Below are positions 11,885 through 24,023 of a stretch of 64,000 nt of DNA, piece by piece. The notes under the pieces are model-generated. The model ran no database searches. It was not told the DNA's origin and saw only the letters and a program-made list of their open reading frames with translations. Where the stretch lies: NCBI GenBank assembly GCA_963681505.1, contig OY811971.1, positions 12,764,732 through 12,828,731 of the forward strand, given 5' to 3'. The translations under genes and the position numbers were made by a program. The DNA is from Eunapius fragilis. Its lineage: Eukaryota > Porifera > Demospongiae > Spongillida > Spongillidae. Positions within the stretch are counted from its first letter, which is position 1; the number at the start of each line of letters is the position of its first letter.

Positions 11885-13394
11885 TGTGTGATTGCAAGTC
11901 ATCTATGTGTTGAATTTTTTTCTTCAGTTGTATCTGCGCTGCATAAATACGTTTATCTGAGAGCCATCTATTGTGTACAGTGCACTTCTGTCTTTTTCAA
12001 TTGTCGATCAAGGTGCAAGTCAGGGCACCACATGAGAAGATCAGTTGTGGATGCATGTCCTGTGGCAAATTCTGCTGTAGATTTGTTGTCACCACTTCTC
12101 CAGGCCATTCCTTTTAAAGAATGCTACTATACGAATGATCTCACTAATAAACTCGACCATTTCATGGACCAATTCAAGATTTTTGGGGTAACCTAAGTCA
12201 GCTAACATAGTCCAACAGCAACTCCAGTGCAATTGTTGTACCAATACATGATGTTTAATTTTTGCCCACTGATCGATATATAATGACCAATCTCATCTGA
12301 AGGATCCATTTGGGTCTGTGTCTCATAGCAATGAGATCAATCTGAAATAATAAAATTATGTAATACGTTATAAATCGTGATGAAATGATTGGTCTCATGG
12401 TGCCCGTGACTGGCTTTCTTGCAGACACAAGAAATAAAGATTAATAAACTGGGCCACTTCAGTCCTTTGCATGGAATACATTCATATAACCTTGATACCT
12501 TCAGAGGAGAGATCACCCAGCACACATGTACACGTACAGAGACAGTGGGACCTCCTGTGCTGTCTTTATAGTACTGATGTGTCCCTTTACCATGCAAGGA
12601 TAAACCGTTCATCAAAGAATTCATCTGTGGACGTTACTATTTTAACCGTTACTCTAAACATATTCAATATATGGGATAGTGTCCAGCAAAATCACCCTTC
12701 TGGAAAATTTTCAAGTTTTCACTCATTTTCTATGAACACCAAAGAGTTCTATCAAAAGGTCCTTACGCATCCTAAGTTGGACTATCCATCATAAAGTTAT
12801 TTATAATTAGCCATACATTTCAATCGAGCGCTACTTTTCTTTTGCTTTCCTGGAAATTTTTAAAAAGAATCAAAAGGCGGGACACTGTCCCAATACATAC
12901 GTCAAGTGAGTGAGCGCGAAGAAATAATCATCCATACACATGTGTACTTTGCCTCATTTTTGGCAGGGAGACACAGCATATCTTTACCTCCTTAGCACAG
13001 CATTGTTGATCAGTTCTAAACTTCGTTTCTTCATTCACCCAGAATTTGAATCTGGGACTGTAAGTTAGACTGATGAATCCACGTCACAATTCGCAGCTTT
13101 TCTCGAAATAGAGTTTTATAATCCCTGTCATTGAACGGCTCTAATCCGAAATCTGCCTCTAATCGTGTTGGTTCATACACAACGATGGCGTCATTTGCAC
13201 GCTCCGCGGGTCATAATTTAGAAAATGCGCTTGCGTATTGAAGGTACACGATTCGAAATTGTACAACGCCGCAGTTTCGAAATTGGGTAGCAATTTCAAT
13301 ATTGGAGTACAATATAAAAATCGGTACTCCGTTTAATAATTTCCAAATTGCGCATAATTACAAATCGTACGGATCATATATTTGCATCTGCGAG
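11885..13394. other. no gene seen
   Basis: Only short open frames on both strands, none with recognisable motifs or convincing splice sites. Confidence 0.45.
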
Positions 13395-15870
13395 TCAGCA
13401 CCGCCGTTTATGCAGACGCACCGCTACATAGCAACACGTAATCGGGTATAGGGCACGGTTGAGAAGCTGCATGATTTCTGATTGTTTGATTTTGATTGAT
13501 TTACAGGTACACTGAGGTAAATAATGACATGTACATGCACTTATATATTCCCTGCTAGACATCATACACTTTACAAAATTTGACAAGTCAATTTTAGACA
13601 GGAGTGACTTAAAGGCATCGAGACTTGTGGCTTCAATAACATTTGAAGGTAATGAGTTCCACACTTTTATAACTCGTTGCGAGAAAAAAATTATACCTAC
13701 AACTGTAAGACTTACAAACTACTAACGGATTTCAATTTAAGGAAGTGACCCCCCCCGTATAGATTGTGGAAGTTGAAGTCAATGAGAAAGAAATCTTCCA
13801 TGGTAAATCCACACAAGCTTTTAGCACTGCACAAGGTCACAATGCACCCTTCTGTATTCTAGTGACCGAAGATTAAAGTTGTGCAGTCGTATAGAATAAC
13901 ACAGATGATAAAGCCCAAACTCGCTTACAAACGGCACGAGGAAGTAACGCTGCACTCTTTCTACACACTTAATACCAGAAATAAGCCAGGGATTCCTTGT
14001 ACTCCAGTATGGGATGAACATATATTTTGTAAGCTAGGATCAACATCAGAAGTTAGAAAACCTGTCATTAACAAAGAAAGACGGCCGAAAGCCTTCGCAG
14101 CTATATGAGAACACTGCATGGATACTTGGTTTGAGGTCAGAAGTAAAGACAACACCAAGATCAGTGACACGATTTACCCTTGGCAGAATACTATCACCAA
14201 GGGTGTATTGGGGAAATGGAATTTTTAAAGATTTCCAAAACATATGTAATTAATTACATTTGTGATAAGTGAGAGTAAGTTGCCATTTTTTTGACCAATC
14301 ACAAAAGGATGATATAAGCTATCTGTCAATACAGGAGATTGATGGACAGAATGAGTGCATTGTGCATGTCATCTGCAAAAATTTTGGTTTCTACTGGAAA
14401 CATCATACAGTCACTTGCAGGGCCGTCGCCGGCCGCGGTTGCACGGTTTTAACCGGACCACTTTTTCTCCCTGCTGTCTGACGGCGGGTCTCGGACCCAT
14501 TTTATTACATCCATTGTATGTTCTTGCACTTCCGTTACATGTTCATCGTTATGATCTACTGTTATATGCATGCGTCAGCCCTGACTTAATTCACATGCTA
14601 CTACATGTAGTGACCAATGTCTGATCTGCTACAGGACCAATCAGCATGTTGTTAGCTACAAAGGTACTAAATTAGCAGTTCCATTAAGAATAAATGGCTA
14701 CTATTGCCGATGTGCCAGAGTAGATGAGCCCCAACATCCTAAACGCTTTGCTTATCCGAAGCGAAGCTTTGGAAAGACAAAACCTGTTTTTTGTTCAGCA
14801 AAGAGCAAGTAGTTCGATACTTAGCCAAAGACATGCAGGATGTGATGTTCTGCCACACTGCCTTTAAGATATAGGTAGAATTAAGTCAATTTGTATTATA
14901 CTATAGGAGCATAGCTTTAGAATATAGCCATGCTTAGTGGGCGACAAACCTTTTTGCATGTGTGTCAAGTCACTACAGGCATCCTTTACCCCCTATAGTA
15001 ACTGTGTATGAGCCTATTGGGGATTCTTCTTTGGGGTGGACACTTCCTTCATAAAATAACAATGACGTAGTAGCGGATCCATGGCATAGATTATAGTGCA
15101 TGTATCAGATGCGTGCGCGATGCATTGCGTGAAGATTTTAGAAGTTGTTTTAGCGTCGCGTGCATTTTTTTTCATTGACTACAGACAGGCAGGACCATCT
15201 CAAAAGGCTAAATATGAAATGCAGAGGCTTTGTGTCTCAGTGTCGTATTTTCTAAATGAATGGACGGTGAGTTCAGTTCTATATACTTTTATTGCACTTT
15301 TAGCGTACTTTTGGAGGGTTTTACAACACAAAAAGCGTTGGCTTTTGGGGATCTGCCCCAGACCCCGATGGGGGAACTACCAGGCTCCCCCATACCCCCT
15401 GGCTGGGGGGAAGGGTGCCCCCCTCCCGCACCCTCCCCGGGGCGGCTCCGCCTACACACCCACCATTATCTACATCCGGATCACTTTTTGTAATGGTGCA
15501 GTGGCGACGGCCCTGGTCAGGAAGATCATTTATAAGTAACAAAAATAGCAAAGGACCAAGGACTGAGTTCTGAGGGACTCCACTGAGCACTGGAAGAAAC
15601 TTTGAAAAGGTATCCCCATGCAATGCAATGTAAACAGATTGTGCACGTTCACTAAGAAAACTGATGTGATATCCAGTTAAGCATCATCTTGTGGAGTACC
15701 TTCCGTGTGAATGATTAAAACTGATCTATACCAAATTTCAGTTGTAATTCGTTTGAAGACAAATCATGGGCGTCATGTCCATTAAGATACCCCATTTGGG
15801 GGATGCTCAACAAAACTTTCCTCAACAACAGGCCAGTTAGTCGATTAATTTTAAAAATCTTATTTCATTG
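13395..15870 (-). mobile_element. non-LTR retrotransposon (LINE, CR1/jockey-like) reverse transcriptase, fragmentary and split
   Basis: Coding runs on the - strand. From the 5' side: RT motif VLSGVPQNSVLGPLLFLL then INDLPD (about 15600-15520), KIFADDM (the FADD catalytic box, about 14385), PRVNRVTDLGVVF (about 14200), then VQRYFLVP and LRSLEYRRVHCDLVQC (about 13950-13820), and the typical C-terminal MWNSLPSNVIEATSLDAFKS (about 13664-13600). Between the INDLPD and FADD segments a 1.1 kb TIR element is inserted (14418-15515); removing it brings the two parts together. The frame has several shifts and stops. No endonuclease domain or 5' end is visible, so the copy is truncated and dead. Confidence 0.85.
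14418..15515. mobile_element. hAT-like non-autonomous element inserted in the LINE
   Basis: Both ends carry the perfect 13-base inverted repeat CAGGGCCGTCGCC (14418-14430 and, inverted, 15503-15515). A CAG start is usual for hAT elements. The 1,098-base interior has no transposase; it is GC-rich near the right end (15350-15470). The expected 8-base target duplication is imperfect: GTCACTTG on the left and GTCAGGAA on the right share only GTCA. The insertion separates two contiguous RT motifs of the host LINE. Confidence 0.75.
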
Positions 15871-16640
15871 TTTACGAAAAGGGCAACCAGAGGTTGAGTG
15901 CGGCTTTTACAAAAACAACTACATGGACAAGCACAGCGATCATACCCCAAATAATTCTTAGGCGCATGTTCATCTTTTATGTCACAAATAGCACTACTTT
16001 AGTTCTTGGTGATAGCCATGTTGTGGACCATGATTTTTTTACTCTATTTCAAAAACCACCCCAACTGTTTGGGAATTAAGCTCGGCTATGTATGCAAGTC
16101 ATCCTCATTAAATTTTGTATCCACATATCCTGTTTTGAGAGGCTCTAAATTAGGGGGTAGTAATTTTTCGGTATACATGAATATGGAAAGTGGTTCACAC
16201 CTTTTTGGCTTACAAAGCAACGACGAATAATACATATAAAGAAGAACATTCTCTACCGAAAAAGATGATGTGGTATAGAATTTGGAGGCAAAGGCAGTTT
16301 GTGAACCACAATTAAAAAAAACACTACTCTGCCAAAATAAACGTTTAAAATAACATAGCTAAAAAGAAGCTACTAAAACTGATACAATTCAAAGGCCATA
16401 GCTTACCTGAATGCATTTTAAAACAAGGTGGCTCTGTCCTATTTGCACTCGATAACTGGTTTCTCTATAGTCATGTATGATGTGTTTAGATTATTATTCC
16501 TCGAACTATTGTGTGCATGGTTGATAACAAGATTGAACGGTACCTGCATATGGCACGCTATGGGTGGGGTACATATATATATGCACACGCAGCTTAATGC
16601 ATAAAAGAACCCCTTCCTCTCGATCCGTCCCGCAAGTATT
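15871..16640. other. no gene seen
   Basis: AT-rich stretch without supported exons or repeats. Confidence 0.45.
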
Positions 16641-16644
16641 TTAT

Positions 16645-16890
16645 CCGAGTAAAGTATACGTCGGTATAGCGGGACAAATATAGGCAGTCTGTTTCGGTCC
16701 TAGGACCAAATCAGGCTACTTGCTTTTTTTCCGCCTGTATAGGACCAAAACGAGTAGCGTAGGACCAAATTCGGCAGCCTGTTTTGGTCCTAGGAACAAA
16801 TTAAGCAAAGCCTGATTTAAGCCGCCGGACCAAATCAGGCTGCCTAAAACGGTCCTAGGACCATTTCAGGATAGGACAAATATAGCCGTG
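16645..16890. repeat. GGTCC/GGACC palindrome cluster, probable MITE
   Basis: About 240 bases contain repeated GGTCCTAGGACC-type palindromes separated by AAATCAGGCTGCCTG-like spacers. The outer parts share GGACAAATATAG (left at about 16670, right at about 16880) and the right side ends in GCCGTGACAG. The style resembles the ends of the large element at 44735-52036, which also has a TGTCAC-containing edge and GGTCC palindromes, but the spacers differ. Confidence 0.55.
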
Positions 16891-17631
16891 ACAGTACAAG
16901 TTGATGCCTATGAAGTCTAAAAGTGCAAAGATACTAATCCCCGCTCACAATTAACCATAAGCAGTCTGCATCAGCAACATGCAGCATTCTTAATTTCTGG
17001 ATATGTGTGTGATAAATTGCCACGTCGCAGTCCTAACCCGGAACGCTGCGTTGTAGAATTAATTTAGCTAAATGTTGCTGATCAATATGAAGCACATTTT
17101 CCCCCTTTCCGGACATTCCTATGGTTTAGATTGTGGCGCTGCATTTCTTCCATAAACTACCAAGTGATACTCCACATGCCGAAAGTGATATGGAGTGTAT
17201 TATCACAAAGGAAAGAAGTAATTTCTATGAATGTAGGGGCCACCATTGTTCAAAGTGCAGTCTTAATTTATTAGCAGCAGGCCATGCATGGATTATATTT
17301 AACATACCATAATTTGAAGATGATTAGGAGGTTGATCAAGACAGGATTGTGCATGCTTTATCTTTTGTCCTGGCAAATTCGTTAACCCTACACACTCTGC
17401 AAAACAGAACACACCCAGCTCGTTAACGCTATACGCTGCAAAAGAGAAGGCACCAACGCGGTGCTTTCTTTCGGCAGGTTCCTGGTGCATTCTATCAAGC
17501 AGGTCACGCATACGTAAAGTGTTCTTTACTCCTTTTTAGGCGGGCGGTACATGAGGCTACGCAACGTAGGGTCTAACAACCTCTTGTGTAGCTAAGCATC
17601 CTACAGCATCTTTCCAGGCATGTAGACGGTG
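16891..17631. other. no gene seen
   Basis: No supported exon; ordinary AT-rich spacer between the palindrome cluster and the hAT element. Confidence 0.4.
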
Positions 17632-18794
17632 CAGCGGCGTAGAGAACTTTTTATAATTGGGGGGGGGGCCAAATTTTAACCGCTTGACCACTAATTAAAT
17701 TTCATTGCTGTAACACGTCGCTATTTTTTTCTTTCTCCCAGTACAAGAACTCTTCTCAAACTGTGCAGCAAAATCACTCCGCCATCTCCGGTGATGATGT
17801 GCCATCTGAAGCTTGCACCAGTCATATTACATTAAATCCAAGTGTCAACAGTCCAACTGGCAACATCGAAACAGACAACTGCAGTGGTAGCTGTGCTGAT
17901 CGCGACAGTGTCTTTGAGCAGCTTGATTGCAATTTCCCGGACGCACCTTCAGGAAGTAAAAGTGTCACAGCTTGCTTAATCAACAAACCAGCTTTGCAAC
18001 ACACCAGCGATTTTATTTCCTTCGTGTCCTCACCAGCCAAAATTGACCTCTTTTCCTATGGAAAAAATCAACGCTCTTTCCTTTCAGCTTGGTATGATAA
18101 ATATCAATAGCTCCACTATCAAGAACAAATGATTCAGTTCTCTGCTATTATTGCATGACAGCGGAAAACCGATGTCTATTGAAAGGTAGTAATACTAGTA
18201 AGGATGACGCATTTATACAAAAAGACAAATGCTTCAAAAAGTTGAAGCAGTATTATTTTCAGATGATTCTTGCAACCTCTCAGAGATACGCATCAGACTT
18301 CAGGAGCGTTGATGCTTTAAGAACGCAGTTAATTCTTCTGCGTTCAGCTTTGAAAGATGAAGGCATCAATCTGAAGTCCATTGTACTCTACTTACAATCT
18401 CTATAACTTCACAACAGCGAGAATACTTTGCAGAAGTAATCAAAGTAGTGAAGTTAATTCTTATTATGCCAGCAACCAATGCAAAAAGCGAAAGAAGTTT
18501 CAGTGCACTATGGCGATTGAAAAAGTGGCTTCGTGCTAAAGAAGCTCTGCAAAGGCGGAACTGGAGTATGCTGTTACATGTCCACAAAGACAGTACTGAC
18601 AAATTAAAGATAGCTGATTTAGCTAACGAATTTGTATCTCGAAACACAAGTTCAATGCATATCTTTGGATCGTTTGTGTAGATATAAATTTATTGATAAG
18701 CAATGAACAGATATTTAAAATATTCATGATCATGGGAATAACTGGAGGGGCCCTTGCCCCCTCCCCCCCCGCCCCCCTTTTGTGTACGCCTCTG
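17632..18794 (+). mobile_element. hAT transposon, internally deleted
   Basis: Inverted ends CAGCGGCGTA (17632-17641) and CAGAGGCGTA (inverted, 18785-18794) bound a 1,163-base element. Inside, after an acceptor at about 17740, a + strand frame (17763-18110) ends in FSYGKNQRSFLSAWYDKYQ, typical of the N-terminal TTF/MYM-like zinc finger of hAT transposases. A short helical segment follows at 18155-18406. Then 18448-18681 encodes the hAT C-terminal dimerisation region (LIMPATNAKSERSFSALWRL, then LHVHKDSTDKLKIADLANEF). The middle of the transposase, including the catalytic core, is missing, so this is a deletion derivative carrying both ends of the protein. No exact 8-base target duplication is seen. 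Confidence 0.8.
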
Positions 18795-19386
18795 CAGGTA
18801 CCCACTACTACCCACGCCTGATACTTACGTATACGTAGGGTACTAACGCCCGATGAGTACGAAGTAGAGCCCATCAGCATGGCCGGGTTTTCCACGTTGT
18901 AAAAATCCTTATTGGCATGGCCCGAAGTTTATAGCAGCTGGCCAAATTAAAGTGGCGCTACCTAGTAGAACAGTACACTGTTAAAAAAAAGGTGTTACCG
19001 CAACACACTTAGGGGTGTTCGTATGGATATTTAAAAATGACACCCCCTGGGGTGTAGTCGTAACCGCTCATGAGTGTTATGGCCAACACCCCTGAAGTGT
19101 AGCCAGTACACTCTATTGGGTGTTGACAGAGGTAACAATATCACGTATATTTACCGTAAATTGATGGTCCCAACATAAATTAATATTAATAAACTATACA
19201 ACAACACGTTCGATTGATTTTAATAAAATGGTGGTAAATAAATACAACCCATAAAAAGAACACATAAAGAAAAGTAGATGTCTTTTACACGCTATAACAA
19301 TCGAACAAGTTGTTTCTCTGTTCAGACACTAGAAAATCAAGAAAACTAATAAAGGACAGGTTACAGTACGAGAGATATCTTACCTT

Positions 19387-19765
19387 AAATCTTGGGTGCA
19401 TGCAGCCGTCACGTTCGGGAAGCAAAGAAGACCATTCTGTAAAACAATAACAATGTCAGCTGTACTAATCGCGAAGCTTACCTCGAAAGCTTGGTAGGGC
19501 ATGTCCATTTAGTCTTGTGAACTCGGGCGGGGCGTATTAGTAACTTACATGTTTCCTTACGCAGTGTCCCATATAGTGCGGTAGCGTACGCTGTAGTAGT
19601 CGGGCAGCACGATAGTAAAAATTTTCTTTGCGTATATTTGGCAGTCTACAGAGAAGTGGAGTTATACAGGCATTCCGAACTGCTGCACTAGTATACTCAC
19701 CACGAAAATATCGCCACACTCTCTCCAAAGCGCTCAACTTTTTTTTTACTCGAACGAGGCATCGC
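19387..19765 (-). CDS. small two-exon coding segment, unknown product
   Basis: On the - strand an exon ending AAACAT|GTAAGT (about 19555) encodes LSALERVWRYFRGEYTSAAV and then NACITPLLCRLPNIRKENFY. It is preceded by a possible start MPRSSKKK at 19765, but a run of nine A puts the two in different frames. A second exon lies at 19438-19387 (acceptor GTTTTACAG, donor TTTAAG|GTAAGA). The composition is basic. I do not recognise it; it may be the start of a gene inside the TA-flanked region. Confidence 0.35.
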
Positions 19766-20029
19766 TAGACGTGGTAAGAAAACAACGTATAAACCAAGCT
19801 AAAAAAATACAATGCAAACATACCTTTCACAAACAGCGCCATTTAAAGGGTCACGAACGTACGCGTGCTATTAAGGGTCACGCATGCGCAATGAAATAGA
19901 CACAGCCAGCTCAATGTTTTTTATCATTTAAAAAAAAGCCTAACCCACAACATGGATTCAGATAAAAAGTTGATCCAATTATCACATCATGCTGGTGCCA
20001 AGCTCTTGGAGGGGGATGGGCTACGCTGC

Positions 20030-22500
20030 ATGAAGGGGGCATCCCCGTGAGATGGGGAGGAGGAAGAAGTCACTCAACCACGCCCATACAGTCACTTAAC
20101 CAGTTCACCTACACAACCACACCCAGCCTCCTAGCCCACACATACTTACCAGTGATGCCCACACATACTTACCAGCATGCCCACACATACGAACAAGTTG
20201 ACCCACACTACCACCCTAACCAGTACACGTGTCCAGTGGACTCAGTGATTGGTTCCTCCCTCTTTCATGGAAGTGAAGTGGAGGAGGAGGAGGGGGAGTC
20301 CTCACGACACCCTGGGAGGTGGTCATAGTTGTCATTGTCTAGACTGTGAGATCTTGGACGCATGAAGAAAGCCGCACCCCCAGATGAACTTCATGAAGAA
20401 AGGCTCTCAGAGGGGGGCATGGTCAAGTGGTGACAGTGGAGGGGGTATGCTCAGGTATGAGGAGGGATTGTTGGTGGAATCCTCTTCCGAACAGGCTCCG
20501 CTTGCTTTCAGAGGTAGAGGTGAGGGGTGCACGGTTGTCCACGTGGGTCGTGATGTTACAGGAGGTTCCTAGACTTCGCTGGAACACCTGGACCATAGGG
20601 CATTGCAAGGCAGCTGACTTGGAACTTATGAGCCTGAGGTTAGGAGGTGACCAACACCTGTTCTCCTTGAGGGTGGAGGTGACGGCAAAGTGAGGTTTAT
20701 CAGGTCGTGTATCTCGCTCACATGTGCTAAAGATGATTTAACCCCATCCACACCAACTCCCTCCATATGCAATTAGGGGTAGGGATCCTTAGTCTTGGAG
20801 GTGGATGACCTCCGCAGCATCAATCCCTGTGGAGGGAGCATTGAGACACTCAACCACACCTATACAGTCTCCTAATCAGTTCAACAACACAAATATACCC
20901 ACAGTCTCCTAACCAATATACACACACAACCACATGATCTCCATGGAGACCATACACATCCAAGTCACATGATCCCCTCATGGCTACCTTTAGTGATGAA
21001 TAGGGTGACAGTCTTCTGTACACGTGAAATGAAAACCTACCCAGATATTGACTCACCTTTCAATGAGATCACACCCATCACATGATCTCCATGGAGACCC
21101 ACACATCCAAATCACATGATTCCCCCATGGCAACCTTCAGCATTGCCATGACAACATTTTTTAACCCTGTACAGGAGTCACTAAAAAATGTGTCCAAACT
21201 CTGTCACTGGTAGCCTACCCTTAAAGCAGGTGGGTAGATTCAATTTCATCCAGCATATTTCATGACCTCTGCTGCATGAAGGGGGCATCCCCGTGAGATG
21301 GGAAGGAGGAAGAAGTGTTGAGACACTCAACCACGCCCATAGTCACTTAACCAGTTCACCTACACAACCACACCCAGTCTCCTAACCAGTATGCCCACAC
21401 ATACTAACCAGCATTCCCACACATACTAACAAGTCGACCCACACTACCACCCTAACTAGTACACACTCATGAATTGTACCTCAAGCTGCAGTACTAATGA
21501 ATTAATTAAAAACATTTTTTTACTTACAGTTTAGTGGCACCAGCCCCAACCTTCCCTGTGGTACAGTCCCTGCACTCTCCTACAGCATACAATCCCACCC
21601 TTAAGATGGTGGTGGGTGTGGCCTTACATGTCTCCAGTGGACTCAATGATTGGTTCCTCCCTCTGTCGTAAGAGGTGAAGTGGAGGAGGAGGAGAGGGAG
21701 TCCTCATGACACTCTGGGAGGTGGTCATAGTTTTCATTGTCTAGACTGTGAGATCTTGGACGCATGAAGAAAGCCGTGCCCCCATATGCCCTTCATGAAG
21801 AAAAGCTCTCAGAGGGGGGCATGGTCAAATGGTGACAGTGGAGGGGGTATGCTCAGGTATGAGGAGGGATTGTTGGTGGAATCCTCTTCCGAACAGGCTC
21901 CGCTTGCTTTTCAGAGGTAGAGGTGAGGGGTGCACAGTTGTCCACGTGGGTCGTGATGTTACAGGAGGTTCCTAGACTTTGCTGGTACACCTGGACCATA
22001 GGGCATTGCAAGGCAGCTGACTTGGAACTTATGAGCCTGAGGTTAGGAGGTGGCCAACACCTGTTCTCCTTGAGTGAGGGAGGGGGTGGAGGTGGTGGTG
22101 ACATGAGGTTTATTAGGTCGTGTATCTTGCTCACATGTGCCAAAGATGATATCCACACCAACTCCCTCCATATGCAATTGGGAGTAGGGATCCTTGGTCT
22201 GACCTCCGCTGCATGAATCCCTGTGGAAGGAGCGTTGAGACACTCAACCACACCTATGCAGTCTCCTAATCAGTTCAACAACACAAACACACACACAGTC
22301 CCCTAACCAATATGTCCACACAACCACATGATCTCCACGAAGACCATACACATCCAAGTCACATGATCCCCTCCATGGCTACCTTTAGTGATGAATAGGG
22401 TGACAGTCTTCTGTACACGTGAAATGATAACCTACCCAGCTATTGACTCACCTTTCAATGAGATCACACCCATCACATGATCTCCATGGAGACCCACACA
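20030..22500. repeat. imperfect tandem duplication of about 1.2-1.4 kb
   Basis: A block starting GAAGGGGGCATCCCCGTGAG at about 20035 recurs at about 21275, and the order of segments is kept. Segments near 20225, 20384 and 20580 match segments near 21635, 21770 and 21970, and the segment at 20850-21130 matches 22230-22490. Copies differ by scattered substitutions and by an insert at about 21480-21610. Inside, shorter motifs such as CACATGATCTCCATGGAGAC recur several times. Probably intronic. Confidence 0.8.
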
Positions 22501-22510
22501 TCAGGCCTAC

Positions 22511-22686
22511 CTTGAGCTACATGTGATAACATATGCATATGCGTCTTCAACATGAGTGGAGTCCAACACCTCTGTTTCGAGTCGACAATCCCACAGTCTT
22601 GCCTCAGTTCCAGTACATCCTACATCGTCTAACAGAATGGGCTCTGTTCCTTGTCCAAAGGTTGCTACTGAGAAGCTAGTTCCTCC
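22511..22686 (-). CDS. SRCR (scavenger receptor Cys-rich) domain exon
   Basis: A - strand exon bounded by an acceptor (TGAATGTTTGTAG) and donor (TCAAG|GTAGGC). It encodes VATFGQGTEPILLDDVGC, then TGTEARLWDC, then HVEDAYAYVITC. The (F)GxGxGPIxLDDVxCxGxE...WxC pattern and the spaced cysteines are those of the second half of an SRCR domain, found in secreted and membrane scavenger receptors, which are very numerous in sponges. Other exons of this gene were not identified; flanking sequence is duplicated intron-like DNA. It may be a live gene fragment or an isolated exon. Confidence 0.7.
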
Positions 22687-23599
22687 TACAAACATTCAAG
22701 CATTGGCATATAAAAATACTTGTGTCTGACAATGTATTAAGTATATGTTCCCATGCCATTGTACGAGAGTGTGGTCTAAATAGAATCCAGATGGATTTAA
22801 ATACACCTTTACTGTCCAAGCCGTGCTACTTAACATTCACTCTCAACACTACGCGGCATGCAGGATAATAAACAAGCTTGCATGCTGCTTGCATATTAAC
22901 GCAAGTACCGGTCACCTTTGAATAAACACCGCGCGCGGCACATACATGAACACTGCAGGCAAGACTTCATAAACACAGCGAGGCTTTATATTTCACGTTG
23001 ACAAAGCGAAGTTAAACATGCATGTATACAAACGCATTAGCTTCACGACATAGTCTACAAATCCATACCGACGAACGCCCGCGTGCCAATGCCAGCGTAT
23101 GTTAGACGTTTAGTACTAGTAAGTTGTGTGCGTGTATACCGTTAAGATAACGTTCGGCTTGCCTTTATAAGTCCAGATCGGCTGCCATATGTCATCTCGC
23201 AAACAACGCCCTCAATCCGTCAAAAGGTAATTATAAAAAAGGCTGGGAACCCCATATACACTCCATATATAAAAACACTGGGGTGTAATGCGGTAAATCA
23301 GTGTTATGATAGCACACCTTTATAATGTCTTAACACCCCATTATTGGTGGGGTATGTTGCTAACACCCTACCATACTTTGCCTACACTCATAGATGTAAG
23401 CAGAACACCCTTGTGTGTTACCAAAACATCCCTTGGGCTATAACACCCCTGAGCTGTAACACCCCTCGGGCCTTTTTTTTTAACAGTGTATCAATAGGCC
23501 TACGTTGTTTATTTATTTATTATCATGAATATACAGAACAACACTGATTTTTTTTTTTGATTAATTGTATTCCTGTTACTCATATACATTACAAACAAA

Positions 23600-23885
23600 A
23601 GGACTAATATGCAGTAAGTTCTACGGATGTTCCACAGATGATCCTGCTCAAGACAGGAGTGCCCGTGCGTTGGCTCGCATCAAAGTCAGGCTAAGCCTGC
23701 CATACAATAGACAGGTAGCATGGGACTTGGAGCAATTTCCACTGGTTGCTAGGCGAGAGGCCAATTAAGACTGTCTCCGAAGACCACGTGAATCTTTTAT
23801 ACAAAAACCACCGAAGTCGGACGAGACTTGACCAGGCGCATTGTCCAGGCATCTGATGGCGCAGTGGGAGGGTAAAGGACACCTT
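23600..23885 (-). pseudogene. degenerate second copy of a retroelement C-terminal segment
   Basis: The - strand reads LLYGRLSLTLMRANARALLS around 23705-23645. This is closely related to IYGRLNLHLIRSIARALL encoded at about 24110-24030. The rest of the copy is too decayed to read. Confidence 0.5.
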
Positions 23886-24023
23886 CCTTTTGAGTACATT
23901 GTGTAACGTATAACTGGAATGTAGACTTTCTGTAACGTGTAATAGAAAGTATCTAATAATAAATTAACGTATTCATAACAACCTATAAACACCAGTATTT
24001 ATAATTCCTACATGCATGCACAG

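Larger units (their letters stand above)
18976..23488. mobile_element. inverted, TA-flanked termini with GGTGTT motif clusters (one 4.5 kb element, or two separate inserts)
   Basis: CACTGTTAAAAAAAAGG at 18976 and its inverted match ending at 23488 are each flanked by TA. Just inside, both ends hold clusters of GGTGTT/AACACC motifs (18990-19140 and 23275-23470), as expected for subterminal transposase-binding sites. If it is one element it would be 4,513 bases and would enclose an SRCR exon and a tandem duplication. Alternatively two solo inserts of one short family lie in opposite orientation. The sequence alone does not decide. Confidence 0.5.
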
